This document shows, piece after piece, positions 11,767 through 19,930 of a DNA stretch of 64,000 nt (within the stretch, counting starts at the first letter, position 1; each line of letters begins with the position of its first letter). The translations under genes were made by a program, and so were the position numbers. Source of the stretch: Streptomyces sp. GESEQ-35 (GTDB taxonomy: Bacteria > Actinomycetota > Actinomycetes > Streptomycetales > Streptomycetaceae); assembly GCF_017948485.1 (NCBI RefSeq), contig NZ_JAFFSX010000033.1:62001-126000 (forward strand). The letters run 5' to 3'. Under the pieces are notes generated by a model. The model was not told the DNA's origin and did not search any database. It saw nothing but the letters and a program-made list of their open reading frames with translations.

Positions 11767-13433
11767 TCGGCCTCATTTCCGCCACCACGGCGGGCGCGGC
11801 TGCGCGGGACCGGCTGGCCGCGGCGTGGCCGGATCGGACTCGCGCGTACGACGGACCGGTCGGGGACGCCGTACGGACCGCGTTCGCGGAGTGCGAGCAG
11901 CTGGTGTGTTTTCTGGCCACGGGGGCGGTGGTACGGCTGATCGCGCCGCTGCTGTCCGACAAGCGGGCCGATCCCGGAGTGGTGTGCGTCGACGAGGGCG
12001 GGCGGTTCGCCGTGTCGCTGGTCGGCGGGCACGGGGGCGGGGCCAATGAACTCGCCCTGGAAGTGGGCGAGCTGCTGGGTGCCGAGCCGGTGGTGACCAC
12101 GGCGACCGACTCCGTCGGGGTGCCGGGTCTCGACACGTTCGGGTTCCCGGTGGAGGGGGCGGTACCCGCGGTCTCCCGTGCGCTGCTGGACGGCGAAGCC
12201 GTCACCCTGGAGACCGAGGTGCCGTGGCCGCTGCCGCCCCTCCCCGTGGCACCGCACGGTGCGTACACCATCCGGGTCACCGATCGCGCGGTCGAGCCCT
12301 CCGGGCACGAGGTGGTCCTGCGCCCGCCGTCGCTCGTCGTCGGCGTGGGCGCCTCCAGGAACGCCCCGGTCGACGAGGTCCTCGGGCTCGTCGAGGGCAC
12401 GTTGCTGGAGGCGGGACTGTCCGGCCGTAGCCTCGCCGCACTCGCCACCGTCGACGCCAAGGCCGAGGAGCCAGGGATCGTCGCGGCCGCCGAGCGGCTC
12501 GGGGTGCCGCTGGTGACGTACTCCGCCGAGGAGTTGGCCCGTGTCGAGGTGCCCAACCCCTCCGACGCGCCGCTCGCCGCCGTCGGCACCCCCTCCGTGG
12601 CGGAGGCGTCGGCGCTGATCGGCGGTGGTGAACTCCTCGTGCCGAAGCGGAAGTCGGCGATGGTCACGTGTGCCGTCGTACGACGCCCCGCGCGCGGGCG
12701 CCTCGCGGTCGTCGGGCTCGGACCCGGCGCCCGGGATCTGCTCACCCCGCGCGCCAAGGCCGAACTGCGGCGCGCCTCCGTACTCGTCGGCCTCGATCAG
12801 TACGTCGACCAGATCCGTGACCTGCTGCGGCCCGGCACCCGGGTGCTGGAGTCGGGGCTCGGCGCGGAGGAGGAGCGGGCGCGGACCGCGGTCGAGGAGG
12901 CCCGGCGCGGACAGGCCGTCGCCCTGATCGGCAGCGGCGACGCCGGCGTGTACGCCATGGCCTCCCCCGCGCTCGCCGAGGCCTCCGACGACATCGACGT
13001 GGTGGGCGTACCCGGCGTGACCGCCGCGCTCGCGGCCGCCGCGATCCTCGGTGCGCCGCTCGGGCACGACCATGTGTCGATCAGCCTGTCCGACCTGCAC
13101 ACGCCGTGGGAGGTCATCGAGCGGCGGGTGCGGGCGGCGGCCGAGGCGGACATCGTCGTGACGTTCTACAACCCGCGCAGCCGCGGCCGCGACTGGCAGC
13201 TCCCGAAGGCGCTCACGATCCTCGCCGAGCACCGGACGGGAACGACGCCGGTCGGAGTCGTACGGAATGCCTCACGGCCGGACGAGTCAGGCCGGCTGAC
13301 GACCCTGGACGCCCTGGATCCGGCGACGGTCGACATGATGACGGTCGTCACCGTGGGCAACACCGCGACCCGGGACATCGCGGGGCGCATGGTGACGCCG
13401 CGCGGCTACCGCTGGCAGGAGGAGGCCCTGTGA
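11763..13433 (+). CDS. CbiG-CobJ fusion: cobalamin biosynthesis protein / precorrin-3B C17-methyltransferase
   Basis: The GTG at 11763 overlaps the cobL stop (GTGA) and begins at VIGLISATTAGAAARDRLAA, the CbiG N-terminus. A much longer upstream open frame is only a shadow over cobL. The product has 556 residues. The CbiG part (about 1-310) shows FLATGAVVRLIAPLL, SLVGGHGGGANELA and LAALATVDAKAEEPG. The CobJ/CbiH methylase part starts near residue 315 with VVGLGPGARDLLTPRA and contains IGSGDAGVYAMASPALA and FYNPRSRGRDWQL. CobJ methylates C17 and contracts the ring; CbiG opens the delta-lactone in the cobalt-early route. Fusing an anaerobic-type and an aerobic-type activity is known in actinobacteria. 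Confidence 0.92.
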   Translation: MIGLISATTAGAAARDRLAAAWPDRTRAYDGPVGDAVRTAFAECEQLVCFLATGAVVRLIAPLLSDKRADPGVVCVDEGGRFAVSLVGGHGGGANELALEVGELLGAEPVVTTATDSVGVPGLDTFGFPVEGAVPAVSRALLDGEAVTLETEVPWPLPPLPVAPHGAYTIRVTDRAVEPSGHEVVLRPPSLVVGVGASRNAPVDEVLGLVEGTLLEAGLSGRSLAALATVDAKAEEPGIVAAAERLGVPLVTYSAEELARVEVPNPSDAPLAAVGTPSVAEASALIGGGELLVPKRKSAMVTCAVVRRPARGRLAVVGLGPGARDLLTPRAKAELRRASVLVGLDQYVDQIRDLLRPGTRVLESGLGAEEERARTAVEEARRGQAVALIGSGDAGVYAMASPALAEASDDIDVVGVPGVTAALAAAAILGAPLGHDHVSISLSDLHTPWEVIERRVRAAAEADIVVTFYNPRSRGRDWQLPKALTILAEHRTGTTPVGVVRNASRPDESGRLTTLDALDPATVDMMTVVTVGNTATRDIAGRMVTPRGYRWQEEAL

Positions 13434-13485
13434 ACCGTCTCCGCACCCTGCCGCACCACCCCACTTCATATGCCGAGGAGAAACA

Positions 13486-14409
13486 GTGACCACCGCTCCG
13501 CCCGCCCTGCTCATCGCCGGCCACGGCACCCGGGACGAAGCCGGAGCCGAGGCGTTCCGTGACTTCGTACGGGAGTTGGGGCTACGCCGCCCCGAACTGC
13601 CTGTCGCGGGCGGCTTCATCGAACTGTCCCCGCCGCCGCTGGGCGACGCGGTGGCCGAGTTGGTGGAGCGGGGGGTGCAACGGTTCGCCGCCGTTCCCCT
13701 GATGCTGGTGTCCGCCGGGCACGCCAAGGGCGACATCCCGGCGGCGCTGGCCCGCGAGAAGGAGCGGCACCCCGGGATCTCGTACACCTACGGCCGTCCG
13801 CTGGGCCCGCATCCGGCGCTGCTGAGCGTGCTGGAGCGGCGGCTCGACGAGGCCCTCGGCGGTCCGGCCCGCACGCCCTACGACCGGGCGGACATCACCG
13901 TGCTGCTGGTCGGGCGGGGGTCCACGGATCCCGATGCCAACGCCGAGGTGCACAAGGCGGCCCGGCTGCTGTGGGAAGGGCGCGGATACGCGGGCGTGGA
14001 GACGGCGTTCGTGTCGCTCGCCGCGCCGGACGTGCCGAGCGGCCTCGACCGCTGCGTGAAGCTGGGCGCGCGCCGGATCGTCGTACTCCCCTACTTCCTG
14101 TTCACCGGCATCCTGCCGGACCGGGTGAAGGCGCAGACCGAGGGGTGGTCGGCCGCGCATCCCGAGATCGAGGTGCGCTCGGCCGAGGTCATCGGCCCGG
14201 AGCCGGAGCTGCTCGATCTGGTGATGGAACGGTACGAGGAGGCCGTGCGGGGCGACCTGCGGATGAACTGCGACTCCTGTGTCTACCGGATCGCGCTGCC
14301 CGGCTTCGAGGACAAGGTGGGTCTGCCGCAGCAGCCGCACTTCCACCCGGACGACGACGGCCACCACCATCACGGGCACCACCACGGCGGACATGCGCAT
14401 GCGCACTGA
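13486..14409 (+). CDS. cbiX: CbiX-type sirohydrochlorin cobaltochelatase with His-rich tail
   Basis: This 307-residue protein has two tandem CbiX-like halves. The first starts LLIAGHGTRDEAG and has LVSAGHAKGDIPAAL. The second starts VLLVGRGSTDPDANAEVHKAARLL, in which the first His of the motif is Arg. CbiX inserts Co(II) into sirohydrochlorin without ATP; members can also handle Ni or Fe. The C-terminus holds NCDSCVYR and ends in a striking His tail (HHHHGHHHGGHAHAH), fit for metal binding or storage. The GTG at 13486 has GAGGAGAAA at 13475-13483. The stop lies inside the start region of cobC. An early chelatase beside a CobN system is unusual for a single pathway. Confidence 0.9.
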   Translation: MTTAPPALLIAGHGTRDEAGAEAFRDFVRELGLRRPELPVAGGFIELSPPPLGDAVAELVERGVQRFAAVPLMLVSAGHAKGDIPAALAREKERHPGISYTYGRPLGPHPALLSVLERRLDEALGGPARTPYDRADITVLLVGRGSTDPDANAEVHKAARLLWEGRGYAGVETAFVSLAAPDVPSGLDRCVKLGARRIVVLPYFLFTGILPDRVKAQTEGWSAAHPEIEVRSAEVIGPEPELLDLVMERYEEAVRGDLRMNCDSCVYRIALPGFEDKVGLPQQPHFHPDDDGHHHHGHHHGGHAHAH

Positions 14410-15457
14410 GGACGGGCACGACCTGCGGCACCACGGTGACGCCGAGGTGCGGGACGACGGCTCGGCCCTCGTCGACCTGGCCGTCAACGTACGCGCCGAC
14501 ACGCCTCCGTCCTGGCTGCGCGAGCGGATCGCCGCCTCGCTGGGCGGGCTCGCGGCCTACCCGGACGGGCGCCGCGCGTGTGCGGCGGTGGCGGCGCGGC
14601 ACGGGCTCGCGCCGGAACGGGTGCTGCTGACCGCTGGAGCCGCCGAAGCCTTCGTGCTGCTGGCTCGGGCGCTGAAGGTGCGCCAACCGGTCGTCGTGCA
14701 CCCGCAGTTCACGGAGCCGGAGGCGGCGCTGCGGGACGCGGGCCATACCGTCGACCGGGTGTTGCTGCGGGCGGACGACGGCTTCCGGCTGGACCCGGCC
14801 GCCGTACCCGAGGACGCAGACCTGGTGGTGATCGGCAACCCGACCAACCCGACGTCGGTGCTGCATCCGGCCGACACGATCGCCGAACACGCCCGTCCCG
14901 GGCGGACGTTGGTGGTCGACGAGGCGTTCATGGACGCCGTTCCGGGTGAGCGGGAGACGCTGGCCGGGCGGACGGACGTACCGGGCCTGGTCGTCCTGCG
15001 CAGTCTGACCAAGACATGGGGGCTGGCGGGCCTGCGGATCGGTTACGTGCTCGCCGCCCCGGAGACCATCGCCGACCTGGAGCGCGCCCAGCCCCTGTGG
15101 CCGGTGTCCACGCCCGCGCTGGCCGCGGCCGAGGCCTGTATGGAGCCACAGGCGCTGGCTGAGGCCGCGCACGCCGCACACCGCGTCGCCGCCGACCGGG
15201 CCCATCTGGTGGCCGGGCTCCAGGAGTTCTCCGCAGACGGGCTGCGGGTCGTCGAGCCCGCCGAAGGTCCGTTCGTCCTCGTACGGCTGCCGCGCGCGGC
15301 CGACGTACGGCGACGGCTGCGCGAGCTGGGGTTCGCGGTGCGGCGCGGGGACACCTTCCCGGGCCTCGACGAGGAGTGGCTGCGGCTGGCGGTGCGGGAC
15401 CGGGGGACGGCCGACTCGTTCCTTCAAGCGCTGGGCCGGGCACTGGCCCAGCGCTGA
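14393..15457 (+). CDS. cobC: CobC/CobD-like PLP aminotransferase (threonine-phosphate decarboxylase type)
   Basis: This class I/II PLP fold-type I protein of about 354 residues shows IGNPTNPTSVLHP, LVVDEAFMDAVPGE, and the PLP-lysine motif SLTKTWGLAGLRIGY. In cobalamin synthesis such proteins make (R)-1-amino-2-propanol phosphate from threonine phosphate for the nucleotide loop. Two starts are possible, ATG at 14393 and ATG at 14399; both overlap the end of cbiX, which stops at 14409. Histidinol-phosphate aminotransferases look similar, but the last position in a cob operon favours CobC. The last codons form one arm of a strong hairpin. Confidence 0.88.
   Translation: MRMRTEDGHDLRHHGDAEVRDDGSALVDLAVNVRADTPPSWLRERIAASLGGLAAYPDGRRACAAVAARHGLAPERVLLTAGAAEAFVLLARALKVRQPVVVHPQFTEPEAALRDAGHTVDRVLLRADDGFRLDPAAVPEDADLVVIGNPTNPTSVLHPADTIAEHARPGRTLVVDEAFMDAVPGERETLAGRTDVPGLVVLRSLTKTWGLAGLRIGYVLAAPETIADLERAQPLWPVSTPALAAAEACMEPQALAEAAHAAHRVAADRAHLVAGLQEFSADGLRVVEPAEGPFVLVRLPRAADVRRRLRELGFAVRRGDTFPGLDEEWLRLAVRDRGTADSFLQALGRALAQR
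15427..15455 (+). terminator. Hairpin terminator at the 3' end of cobC
   Basis: AGCGCTGGGCC (15427-15437) and GGCCCAGCGCT (15445-15455) form a perfect 11-bp stem with a 7-base loop. It overlaps the last codons of cobC and the first base of its stop. It sits between convergent genes, so it may end transcription from both sides. There is no U-tract, as is usual in Streptomyces. Confidence 0.7.
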
Positions 15458-15474
15458 GCAGAAGGTCTAGGGAC

Positions 15475-16359
15475 TCAGCTCCGGCGTCGACGCGACAGCA
15501 GCACCGCTCCTCCGCCCGCCAGCACCAGGGCGATCGCGCCGCCCGCGAGGTACGGGGTCGCCGAGCTGCCGCCGGTCTCGGCCAGCCCGTCCTCGGCCGG
15601 AGCGGCCTGGTCTCCCTGCGGCTCGACCTCGGCGCCCGGCTCCTGGCTGGGGGCGGCGGGTGCGGCGGGTGCCTCGCAGGTCGCCTCGGCGAGCGTGAGG
15701 GTGCCCGTCACCTCGGCCACGTTCAGCTTCAACGGGTTGACGGAGACCTTGAGTTCGAGGGCGGTGGCGGCCGCCTTGGTCGTCGTCGTCTCGGTCTTCG
15801 ACAGATCCAGCCGGACTTCGCCGACGCCGGGGACCTTCACGTCCGTTGTGCCGCCGGTGCTCACCGTCACCTTCTTGCCGAGCACGGTGACGGCTCCCAG
15901 CAGGTTCGAGGAGGCGCTGGGCGTCTCACCGGCCTCGCAGGTCGCCTTCGACGTCACGCCCTCGACCTCGATGAGCGACAGCAGCGGCAGTCCGGGGACG
16001 TGGAGGTTCGCATGGGCGAGGTTGGTGGAGGCCTCCGCCTTGCCGTCGGCGACCGTCGCCTTCGAGGCCGCCACGTCCGCGCGCAGCACCTGGATCGGCT
16101 GTCCGCCCTCGACGCCGTTCAACTGGGCGGTGAGCGCGGTCTTCTCGGCGCTCTGCGGCGCCTGAACCTCGTTCAGGGAGACCGTGAGCGGGACGTTCAC
16201 GGTCTTGTTCAGCAGGGACACATCAAGCCCGGTGCGCAGTACGACAGCGCTTGCGCGGCCGTCGTCGGTCGCGTGGGCGGGGCCCGCGCCGGCCAGGGCC
16301 GCGGGACCGGCGGCCAGGGCGGTGGCCGTCGCGACAGTGGCGAGACGCCGTGCGGGCAT
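15475..16359 (-). CDS. Secreted surface protein with LAETG sortase motif (SCO1860-like)
   Basis: Starting at the ATG at 16359 the protein has 294 residues. It has a signal peptide (PARRLATVATATALAAG, cleavage likely after AHA), then a Ser/Thr/Val-rich extracellular region. Its C-terminal sorting signal is LAETGG, a hydrophobic helix, and the Arg-rich tail SRRRRS. LAxTG is the motif recognised by class E sortases in Streptomyces, so the protein is probably linked to peptidoglycan. No sortase gene is nearby. The body shows no catalytic motif that I recognise. The frame stays open upstream to 16467, but that sequence would precede the signal peptide; the true start may be a TTG at about 16380. 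It converges on cobC. Confidence 0.8.
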   Translation of the reverse strand: MPARRLATVATATALAAGPAALAGAGPAHATDDGRASAVVLRTGLDVSLLNKTVNVPLTVSLNEVQAPQSAEKTALTAQLNGVEGGQPIQVLRADVAASKATVADGKAEASTNLAHANLHVPGLPLLSLIEVEGVTSKATCEAGETPSASSNLLGAVTVLGKKVTVSTGGTTDVKVPGVGEVRLDLSKTETTTTKAAATALELKVSVNPLKLNVAEVTGTLTLAEATCEAPAAPAAPSQEPGAEVEPQGDQAAPAEDGLAETGGSSATPYLAGGAIALVLAGGGAVLLSRRRRS

Positions 16360-16709
16360 ACGGAAGTTGGTGCCATTCAAGGTGGGGACCCCCAAAGGAG
16401 ACTTGCCTGGGACCCGGCAAGGATTACGCACTGAGGGTGAACCGGCGGCATTCCGGTGCCACTTCACCCCATCGTGGGTTTTCCGTGAACCTTTTCGAAT
16501 CAGTCGGCACGGATGTTCCCCATAGTCACTCGTTCAACTGCCTTGACTCGAACGCGCCGGTTGACACTCCGGAGCACCAAGGGGCGCAAACGTCAACACG
16601 ACGCCGCGCCACGCGCCGACAGGCAACGCGGCACGAGCGCTCCTATGCTGAGGGAAAGGGCCTTGCGGCCCTGGTCGCGGGCTTCGCTTCGGGTGCTTGG
16701 AGTCAGCCC
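16360..16709. promoter_or_regulatory. 350-base divergent intergenic region with hairpins
   Basis: No gene is seen here. The region lies upstream of both the LAETG protein (minus) and the serine hydrolase (plus), so promoters for both must lie in it. Inverted repeats present are CTTGCC/GGCAAG (16402-16407 and 16416-16421) and GGGTGAA/TTCACCC (16435-16441 and 16463-16469), the latter enclosing ACCGG/CCGGT. No named operator is recognised. Confidence 0.4.
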
Positions 16710-17960
16710 ATGACGCGTTCGTGCGGACGACTGCGCAAGGGGGCCGTCACCGCCGCGGCGGTAGGCATACTCGCGGTTCCCGTCGGGGGCGGAACCGCTT
16801 TCGGGGCGCCGCTGCCCACCCCCACAACCAGTACCGAACAACCGTCGCCCTCCCCCGCGGCGACGGACGATTTCGAGACGCTCACTCCCGCGGTGAAACA
16901 GCAGGTCGACGACGCCGTGCAGAAGGTCATGGCCGAAGCGAACATACCCGGAGTGACCGTGGGGATATGGACGCCCGACCAGGGGACGCACGTGAAGTCG
17001 TTCGGAGTCGCCGACAAGAGCGACGGCCGGAAGATGTCGCCGGACCTGTTCACGCGCATCGGCAGCGAGACCAAGACCTTCACCGTGACGGCGCTGCTGA
17101 AGCTGGTCGACGAGGGCAAGGTCAACCTCGACGACACGATCGACCAGTACGTCGACGACGTGCCCAACGGCGACAAGATCACCCTGCGTCAGCTGGCCGG
17201 GATGCGCAGTGGGCTCTTCAACTACTCCGAGGACCCGGACTTCTTCAAGGCGCTGACGTCCGATCCGGAGAGCCCCTTCACCCCGCAGCAACTGCTCGCC
17301 TACTCGTTCAAGCACCCCGTGCTGTTCGCGCCGGGCGCGGAGTTCTACTACTGCAACACCAACCTCATCCTGCTCGGTCTGGTCGTCGAGCAGGCCGGCG
17401 ATCAGCCGCTGAACGACTACATCGAGGAGAACATCCTCGATCCGGCCGGCATGGACGACACGATCTTCCCGACCGACGCGACATTCCCCGACCCGCACGC
17501 CCAGGGGTACACGAACCAGACCGCGGACGGGAAGGTCGCCGACAGCGCCGGCTGGGACCCCTCCTGGGCCTGGGCGGCCGGCGCGATGATCTCCACGCTG
17601 GAGGATCTGCGCCTGTGGGCGCCGACCGTCGCCACCGGCGTCCTGCCCGACGGCACCACCCTGATCAGCCCCGCCACCCAGAAGCAGCGGCTCACCACAC
17701 CGCCCACCACGATCCCGGGCGCCGGGTACGGCCTCGGCATCTTCAACGTCCAGGGCTGGATCGGGCACAACGGCTCACTGCCGGGCTACGAGTCCCTGAC
17801 GATCTACCTTCCGTCGGCCCGGGCCGGCATCGTCGTGCTGCTGAACACCGACATCAACTACAAGAACACGGAGCCCAGCACGCTCCTCGGCGACGCGATC
17901 ACCAAGATCGTCAGTCCGCAGCACGTCTTCAACCTGCCGGCGCAGAACGCCGCGCACTGA
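16710..17960 (+). CDS. Secreted serine hydrolase (class C beta-lactamase / DD-peptidase fold)
   Basis: The ATG at 16710 starts MTRSCGRLRKGAVTAAAVGI, a signal peptide followed by a Pro/Thr/Ser linker, which makes it the best start; the product has 416 residues. The three signatures of the serine beta-lactamase-like fold are visible: S-E-T-K (Ser119 to Lys122), Y-C-N (214-216) and H-N-G (353-355). These proteins act on D-Ala-D-Ala-like amides or esters outside the cell; a D-alanyl-D-alanine carboxypeptidase or esterase is the likely role, but the substrate is not determined. A tail beyond the fold is lacking, so it is probably soluble. It converges on the amidohydrolase gene, with a 15-base gap. 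Confidence 0.85.
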   Translation: MTRSCGRLRKGAVTAAAVGILAVPVGGGTAFGAPLPTPTTSTEQPSPSPAATDDFETLTPAVKQQVDDAVQKVMAEANIPGVTVGIWTPDQGTHVKSFGVADKSDGRKMSPDLFTRIGSETKTFTVTALLKLVDEGKVNLDDTIDQYVDDVPNGDKITLRQLAGMRSGLFNYSEDPDFFKALTSDPESPFTPQQLLAYSFKHPVLFAPGAEFYYCNTNLILLGLVVEQAGDQPLNDYIEENILDPAGMDDTIFPTDATFPDPHAQGYTNQTADGKVADSAGWDPSWAWAAGAMISTLEDLRLWAPTVATGVLPDGTTLISPATQKQRLTTPPTTIPGAGYGLGIFNVQGWIGHNGSLPGYESLTIYLPSARAGIVVLLNTDINYKNTEPSTLLGDAITKIVSPQHVFNLPAQNAAH

Positions 17961-17979
17961 GCGACCGCGAGCCGCTCAG
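17957..17979. terminator. Bidirectional hairpin containing both convergent stop codons
   Basis: CTGAGCG (17957-17963) pairs with CGCTCAG (17973-17979) around a 9-base loop. The left arm contains the TGA of the serine hydrolase and the right arm contains the reversed TGA of the amidohydrolase. It is a compact structure likely to end both transcripts. Confidence 0.55.
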
Positions 17980-19067
17980 CCGACGACCCGCCCGTTCAGC
18001 ACCACCCGCCGCGGCGCCGCCAGGACCCGTACGTCCGCCCGCGGATCGCCCTCGTACACGACGAGGTCCGCCGGTGCCCCCTCGTCGAGACCGGGGCGGC
18101 CCAGCCAGCTCCGAGCGCCCCAGACGGTCGCGGAGAGGGCCTCGACCGGTGGGATACCGGCGGTGACCAGTTCGGCGACCTCGCCCGCCACCAGGCCGTG
18201 GGCCAGGGAGCCGCCCGCGTCCGTGCCGACGTAGACCGGGATACCGGCGTCGTAGGCGGAGCGGACCGTGTCGTAGCGGCGCTCGTACAGCCGGTGCATA
18301 TGGGCCGACCAACGAGGGAACCTGGCCTCGCCGCCGGCGGCCAGCTGCGGGAAGGTGGCGATGTTGACCAGGGTCGGGACGATGGCGACGCCACGCTCGG
18401 CGAACAGCGGGATCAGGTCCTCGGTGAGGCCCGTCGCGTGCTCGATGCAGTCGATGCCCGCCTCGACCAGGTCACGGAGCGAGTCCTCGGCGAAGCAGTG
18501 GGCCGTCACACGGGCGCCCAGGCGGTGCGCCTCGGCGATCCCCGCCTCCACCGCCCCGCGCGGCCAGCAGGCCGACAGGTCGCCGAGGTCGCGGTCGATC
18601 CAGTCGCCGACCAGCTTGACCCAGCCGTCGCCGCGGCGGGCCTCCTGGGCGACGTACGCGACGAGGTCGTCCGGCTCGATCTCGTGCGCGAAGTTCCGGA
18701 TGTAGCGGCGGGTGCGGGCGATGTGCCGGCCGGCCCGGATGATCTTCGGCAGGTCCTCGCGGTCGTCGATCCAGCGGGTGTCCGAGGGCGAGCCCGCGTC
18801 GCGGAGGAGCAGCGTGCCGGCCTCCCGGTCGGTCAGCGCCTGCTTCTCGGCCACGTCCGCGTCGACCGGGCCGTGCAGGCCGAGGCCGACGTGGCAGTGG
18901 GCGTCGACCAGTCCGGGGAGGGCCCAGCCGTCGACCGTGCGGATGTCGCCGGCGCGGGCCGGGCGGTCGTAGGTGACCCTTCCGCCGACCACCCAGAGTT
19001 CGTCGCGGATGTCTTCTGGGCCGACGAGGACCCGCCCCTTTACATGCAGCACCGCCTGATTGCTCAT
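17976..19067 (-). CDS. Metal-dependent amidohydrolase
   Basis: The protein has 363 residues and the TIM-barrel amidohydrolase signatures: HCH at about residues 57-59 (GLVDAHCHVGLG), WVKLVGDW with the probable bridging Lys, VTAHC, IEHATGL and VGTDAGG. This set of ligands suggests a two-metal imidazolonepropionase or prolidase-like cyclic amidase; the substrate is unknown. The start ATG at 19067 was chosen because the longer open frame upstream runs through a dispersed repeat and the ABC ATPase gene in another frame. It lies downstream of a polar amino-acid ABC transporter on the same strand, so the substrate may be an imported amino-acid derivative (inference). Confidence 0.85.
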   Translation of the reverse strand: MSNQAVLHVKGRVLVGPEDIRDELWVVGGRVTYDRPARAGDIRTVDGWALPGLVDAHCHVGLGLHGPVDADVAEKQALTDREAGTLLLRDAGSPSDTRWIDDREDLPKIIRAGRHIARTRRYIRNFAHEIEPDDLVAYVAQEARRGDGWVKLVGDWIDRDLGDLSACWPRGAVEAGIAEAHRLGARVTAHCFAEDSLRDLVEAGIDCIEHATGLTEDLIPLFAERGVAIVPTLVNIATFPQLAAGGEARFPRWSAHMHRLYERRYDTVRSAYDAGIPVYVGTDAGGSLAHGLVAGEVAELVTAGIPPVEALSATVWGARSWLGRPGLDEGAPADLVVYEGDPRADVRVLAAPRRVVLNGRVVG

Positions 19068-19084
19068 GCCAGGCACGATAGTTC

Positions 19085-19167
19085 GTCGGCTACGGGTCCG
19101 TTGTGGCTGGTCGCGCCCACGCGGCGGAGCCGCAAATCGATACAGCCCCGTGCCCCTTACGGGGCGC
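19085..19167 (-). repeat. Dispersed intergenic repeat, copy A (long variant)
   Basis: Read on the minus strand it begins with the hairpin GCGCCCCGTAAGGGGC, continues with a GCGGCTCCGCCGCG hairpin and ends GCGCGACCAGCCACAACGG. It matches copy E at 48641-48723 almost base for base. The TAA in the first hairpin loop is the stop codon of the ABC ATPase gene, so the last residues of that protein (SAP) are encoded by the repeat. Likely role: transcript end or mRNA 3' stabiliser. Confidence 0.8.
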
Positions 19168-19930
19168 TGTCCTCCTCCACGTCTGCCATCGCCGGGTCGA
19201 GTAGGCGGGACAGGAAGTGGCGCGTGCGTTCGTGGGTCGGGTTGGTGATGACCTGCTCCGGGTTGCCCTCTTCGACGATTACTCCGCCGTCCATGAAGAC
19301 GACGCGGTCGGCGACTTCGCGGGCGAAGGTCATCTCGTGGGTGACGACCATCATGGTCATGCCCTCGTTCGCCAGCATGCGCATGACGGCCAGGACGTCC
19401 CCGACCAGTTCCGGGTCCAGCGCCGACGTCGGCTCGTCGAACAGCATCACCTCGGGGCCCATCGCCAGCGCGCGGGCGATGGCGACGCGCTGCTGCTGGC
19501 CGCCCGACAGGGACGACGGGTAGGCGTCCGCCTTCTCGGACAGGCCCACACGGGACAGGTTCTCGGCGGCGACCTTGGCGGCCTCCGCCTTGCCCCGCCT
19601 CAGCACCCGGCGCTGCGGGAGTGCGAGGTTCTCGGTCACCGAGAGGTGCGGGAAGAGGTTGAACTGCTGGAAGACCATGCCGATACGGCGACGTACGGCG
19701 TCGATGTCGACATCCGGGTCGGTGACCTCCGTACCGCCGACGAAGACCTGGCCCTTGGTGGGTTCTTCGAGCAGGTTCACGCAGCGCAGGAGCGTCGACT
19801 TGCCGGAGCCGGACGGGCCGATCACGCACACGACCTCGCCCTGGCCGATCTCCAGGTCGATGCCGCGCAGCACCTCGTTGTCGCCGAAGGACTTGTGCAG
19901 GTCCCGGACTTGGATCTCTGGACGACTCAT
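19157..19930 (-). CDS. Polar amino-acid ABC transporter ATP-binding protein
   Basis: This ATPase of 257 residues has Walker A GPSGSGKST (38-46), the Q-loop FQQFNLFPHLSV, signature LSGGQQQR (141-148) and Walker B VMLFDEPTSALDPE (Asp165/Glu166). The pattern is that of GlnQ/HisP-type importers. It acts at the inner face of the membrane with the permease gene upstream. The ATG at 19930 overlaps the permease stop as ATGA. The open frame continues far upstream but only as a shadow of the permease. The stop codon lies inside dispersed repeat copy A, so the final three residues may have been changed by the repeat. Confidence 0.95.
   Translation of the reverse strand: MSRPEIQVRDLHKSFGDNEVLRGIDLEIGQGEVVCVIGPSGSGKSTLLRCVNLLEEPTKGQVFVGGTEVTDPDVDIDAVRRRIGMVFQQFNLFPHLSVTENLALPQRRVLRRGKAEAAKVAAENLSRVGLSEKADAYPSSLSGGQQQRVAIARALAMGPEVMLFDEPTSALDPELVGDVLAVMRMLANEGMTMMVVTHEMTFAREVADRVVFMDGGVIVEEGNPEQVITNPTHERTRHFLSRLLDPAMADVEEDSAP

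Noticed and set aside
13434..13485. Possible tiny gene starting at the GTG at the end of cbiG-cobJ
   Set aside because: It would run through the cbiX start in another frame, without a domain; the GAGGAGAAA site serves cbiX.
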